A program made the translations under genes and the position numbers. From NCBI GenBank assembly GCA_003565055.1, contig PXDM01000073.1, positions 1 to 6,340 on the forward strand: a stretch of 6,340 nucleotides of DNA, in the 5' to 3' direction. Positions 5,901 through 6,340 of the stretch are shown here, one piece after another. This DNA is from Paracoccaceae bacterium (GTDB lineage: Bacteria; Pseudomonadota; Alphaproteobacteria; Rhodobacterales; Rhodobacteraceae). The notes under the pieces were generated by a model. The model made no database searches, was not told the DNA's origin, and was given only the letters and a program-made list of their open reading frames with translations. Numbering within the stretch: position 1 is the first letter of the stretch; each line of letters starts with the position of its first letter.

Positions 5901-6340
5901 CCAAGCGTGACCACTGCATCGCCATTGACCTTGACCGGCAGGCGATAGATGTCCTCGGGGCTGGAAAAGCTCGAAGGCAGCGTGACCGAGAACGCCCCTT
6001 GCCGCGATTCGACCTCGCCTGCTGCAACGAGTTGGTTGTTTTGCGTGACAACATTGATCAACTCGCCCGCTGTCACATTGTAGGCTTCGAGTTTGAGCGG
6101 GTCGATCAGGACTTCGACCATTTCATCGCGTGATCCGGCGATCTCGGCTTCCAGAACCGAGTCGAGCCCTTCGATCCGGGTGCGCAGATCACGGGTCACA
6201 CGCAAAAGCGTGCGCTCGGACACATCGCCCGCAACGGCCACGATGATGATGGGGAATTGCGAGAAATTGATTTCGGAGAGCGTGTAATTTTGCGCGCCAG
6301 AGGGGAAATTCCCCTCGGCGCGGCCCATCGCATCCCGAAG
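2957..6340 (-). CDS. RND efflux pump permease subunit (N-terminus outside window)
   Basis: Partial gene on the minus strand, open to the right edge; 1127 codons are visible and about 110-120 N-terminal residues are missing, judged by alignment from memory to AcrB. Numbering here starts at the Met encoded at 6328. It is an inner-membrane proton-driven transporter of the HAE type, working as a trimer with a periplasmic adaptor and usually an outer-membrane TolC-like channel. The visible order is: periplasmic porter part (1-220), TM2-TM6 (about 228-375), including GILVDGAVVVVE (286-297), a linker with two extra hydrophobic segments (397-419 and 435-455), TM7 (487-506), second periplasmic loop (510-875) with FGGQGGLNTNT (565-575), and TM8-TM12 (880-1050), including GIVVNNNIVLID (946-957). 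Asp290 matches AcrB Asp407, Gly291 replaces Asp408, and Asn950 replaces Lys940. A charged, proline-rich cytoplasmic tail covers 1051-1123. The gene converges on the urease operon with a 51-base gap. The adaptor gene is expected upstream, outside the window. The substrate cannot be told. Confidence 0.95.
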   Translation of the reverse strand, partial: LRDAMGRAEGNFPSGAQNYTLSEINFSQFPIIIVAVAGDVSERTLLRVTRDLRTRIEGLDSVLEAEIAGSRDEMVEVLIDPLKLEAYNVTAGELINVVTQNNQLVAAGEVESRQGAFSVTLPSSFSSPEDIYRLPVKVNGDAVVTLGDLAEIRQTFADRTGTARFNGDENLAIQVVMRRGFNAIDTTADVRAAIEEERATWSEELRAAIRVTPALDTSIQTGEMVTQLEGSVLTAIALVMIVVLAALGARSALLVGFAIPASFLLCFILLGVMGVAVSNIVMFGLILAVGILVDGAVVVVEYADKRLAEGDGPMQAYVKAAQRMFWPIIASTGTTLCAFLPMLFWPGVAGEFMGMLPVTLIFVLSASLIVALIFLPVMGGITGRLARRLGQASDALRGLPWVLRVLFAASFVALMLLGALMMINPGYLTGGASAAQSVVEMLPGAALMAIAAIGMSTGFRALRPEKKPQRIRAGRAYSPAGHVARLFVGNPFMPVVLVVAVMAFVMGVFQYYGQNNRGVEFFVETEPEQGIIYVRARGNLSLPEKDRLVRQVERIALDEPGIASVFAFGGQGGLNTNTAGQGPPRDSIGQIQFELAHWRDRQGDPALRGSAILDRLQAQFDELPGIFTEFLIASGGPASAKPVHLRLTGSDFETLDEAVEIVLARMARTEGLFDLEDTRPVPGIDWQINVDTEMAGRFGADVATIGGMVQLVTRGLLLDTMRVDSSDEEIDIRVRLPEGDRLLSTLETLRVQTNFGLVPLSNFITSETVASRGQIDRVNQQRFYDVKADVRSGLVRLVDRAGETMRVVPRAEVVLRENEPGTPEFRRAEETLAEIAANDWRQVPITATERIDALTQWLDAEEPLPASIGWEWTGEQQDQEESTQFLTVAFSAALGLMFVILLTQFNSFYNAVLVLLAVILSSAGVLIGMLVMDQTFSVIMTGTGIVALAGIVVNNNIVLIDTYQNYARIMPRIEAIIRTVEARIRPVLMTTITTMAGLTPMMLGLSIDFANGGYSIDNPTALWWKQLATAVVFGLGVATILTLMLTPALLALRVWVEKGAYSSVMGLRRSLSGAESSLRRDRELTRKLARVKGAELIWDVPPEPAEVQLPLQLNDPLPPDMPLRAAE

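Noticed and set aside
3017..6133. Three long plus-strand open frames (3017-4117, 4211-5032, 5033-6133) opposite the RND gene
   Set aside because: They share one frame, the codon-aligned antisense of the RND permease, and are open for the same reason of missing TTA, CTA and TCA codons. Their composition is His/Arg/Gln/Asp-rich and matches no family I know.
6326..6328. ATG as the start of the RND gene
   Set aside because: The frame stays open upstream to the window edge, and the protein at this Met already lies within the first periplasmic porter region, so the real start and TM1 are outside the window.

Overview
The window looks like chromosomal DNA from a GC-rich alphaproteobacterium, probably of the Rhodobacteraceae. 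The grounds are the high GC content, the near absence of TTA, CTA and TCA codons in most genes, a urease cluster ordered ureC - small ORF - ureE - ureF - ureG, and a small protein with a DUF1127-like tail. The taxonomic placement is an inference from general features, not from a database match.

Left part (1-2905, + strand): the distal half of a urease operon. It starts inside ureC (catalytic alpha subunit; only the last 157 residues are present), followed by a 122-base spacer, a small DUF1127-like gene, then ureE, ureF and ureG, and last a small ABM-fold (antibiotic biosynthesis monooxygenase / YgiN-like) gene. The junctions are tight: the small ORF and ureE overlap as ATGA, ureE and ureF are 3 bases apart, ureG has its own strong ribosome binding site after a 36-base gap, and ureG and the ABM gene overlap as GTGA. 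UreE delivers nickel, UreG is the GTPase that loads it, and UreF links UreG to the apo-urease. Together they build the Ni2 centre in UreABC, which hydrolyses urea to ammonia and carbamate. ureD, ureA and ureB are not in the window and are expected upstream.

Right part (2957-6340, - strand): one large gene converging on the urease operon. It encodes the inner-membrane permease of an RND (HAE-type) efflux pump. Its N-terminal roughly 110-120 residues lie beyond the right edge. It is longer than AcrB because it has an extra hydrophobic hairpin between TM6 and TM7 and a long charged, proline-rich cytoplasmic tail. The 51-base gap between the two converging units holds two inverted repeats that may end transcription.

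I found no mobile element, tRNA, rRNA or CRISPR array. I do not see a clearly new system. The observations most worth a second look are the two non-canonical small genes built into the urease operon and the enlarged RND permease.
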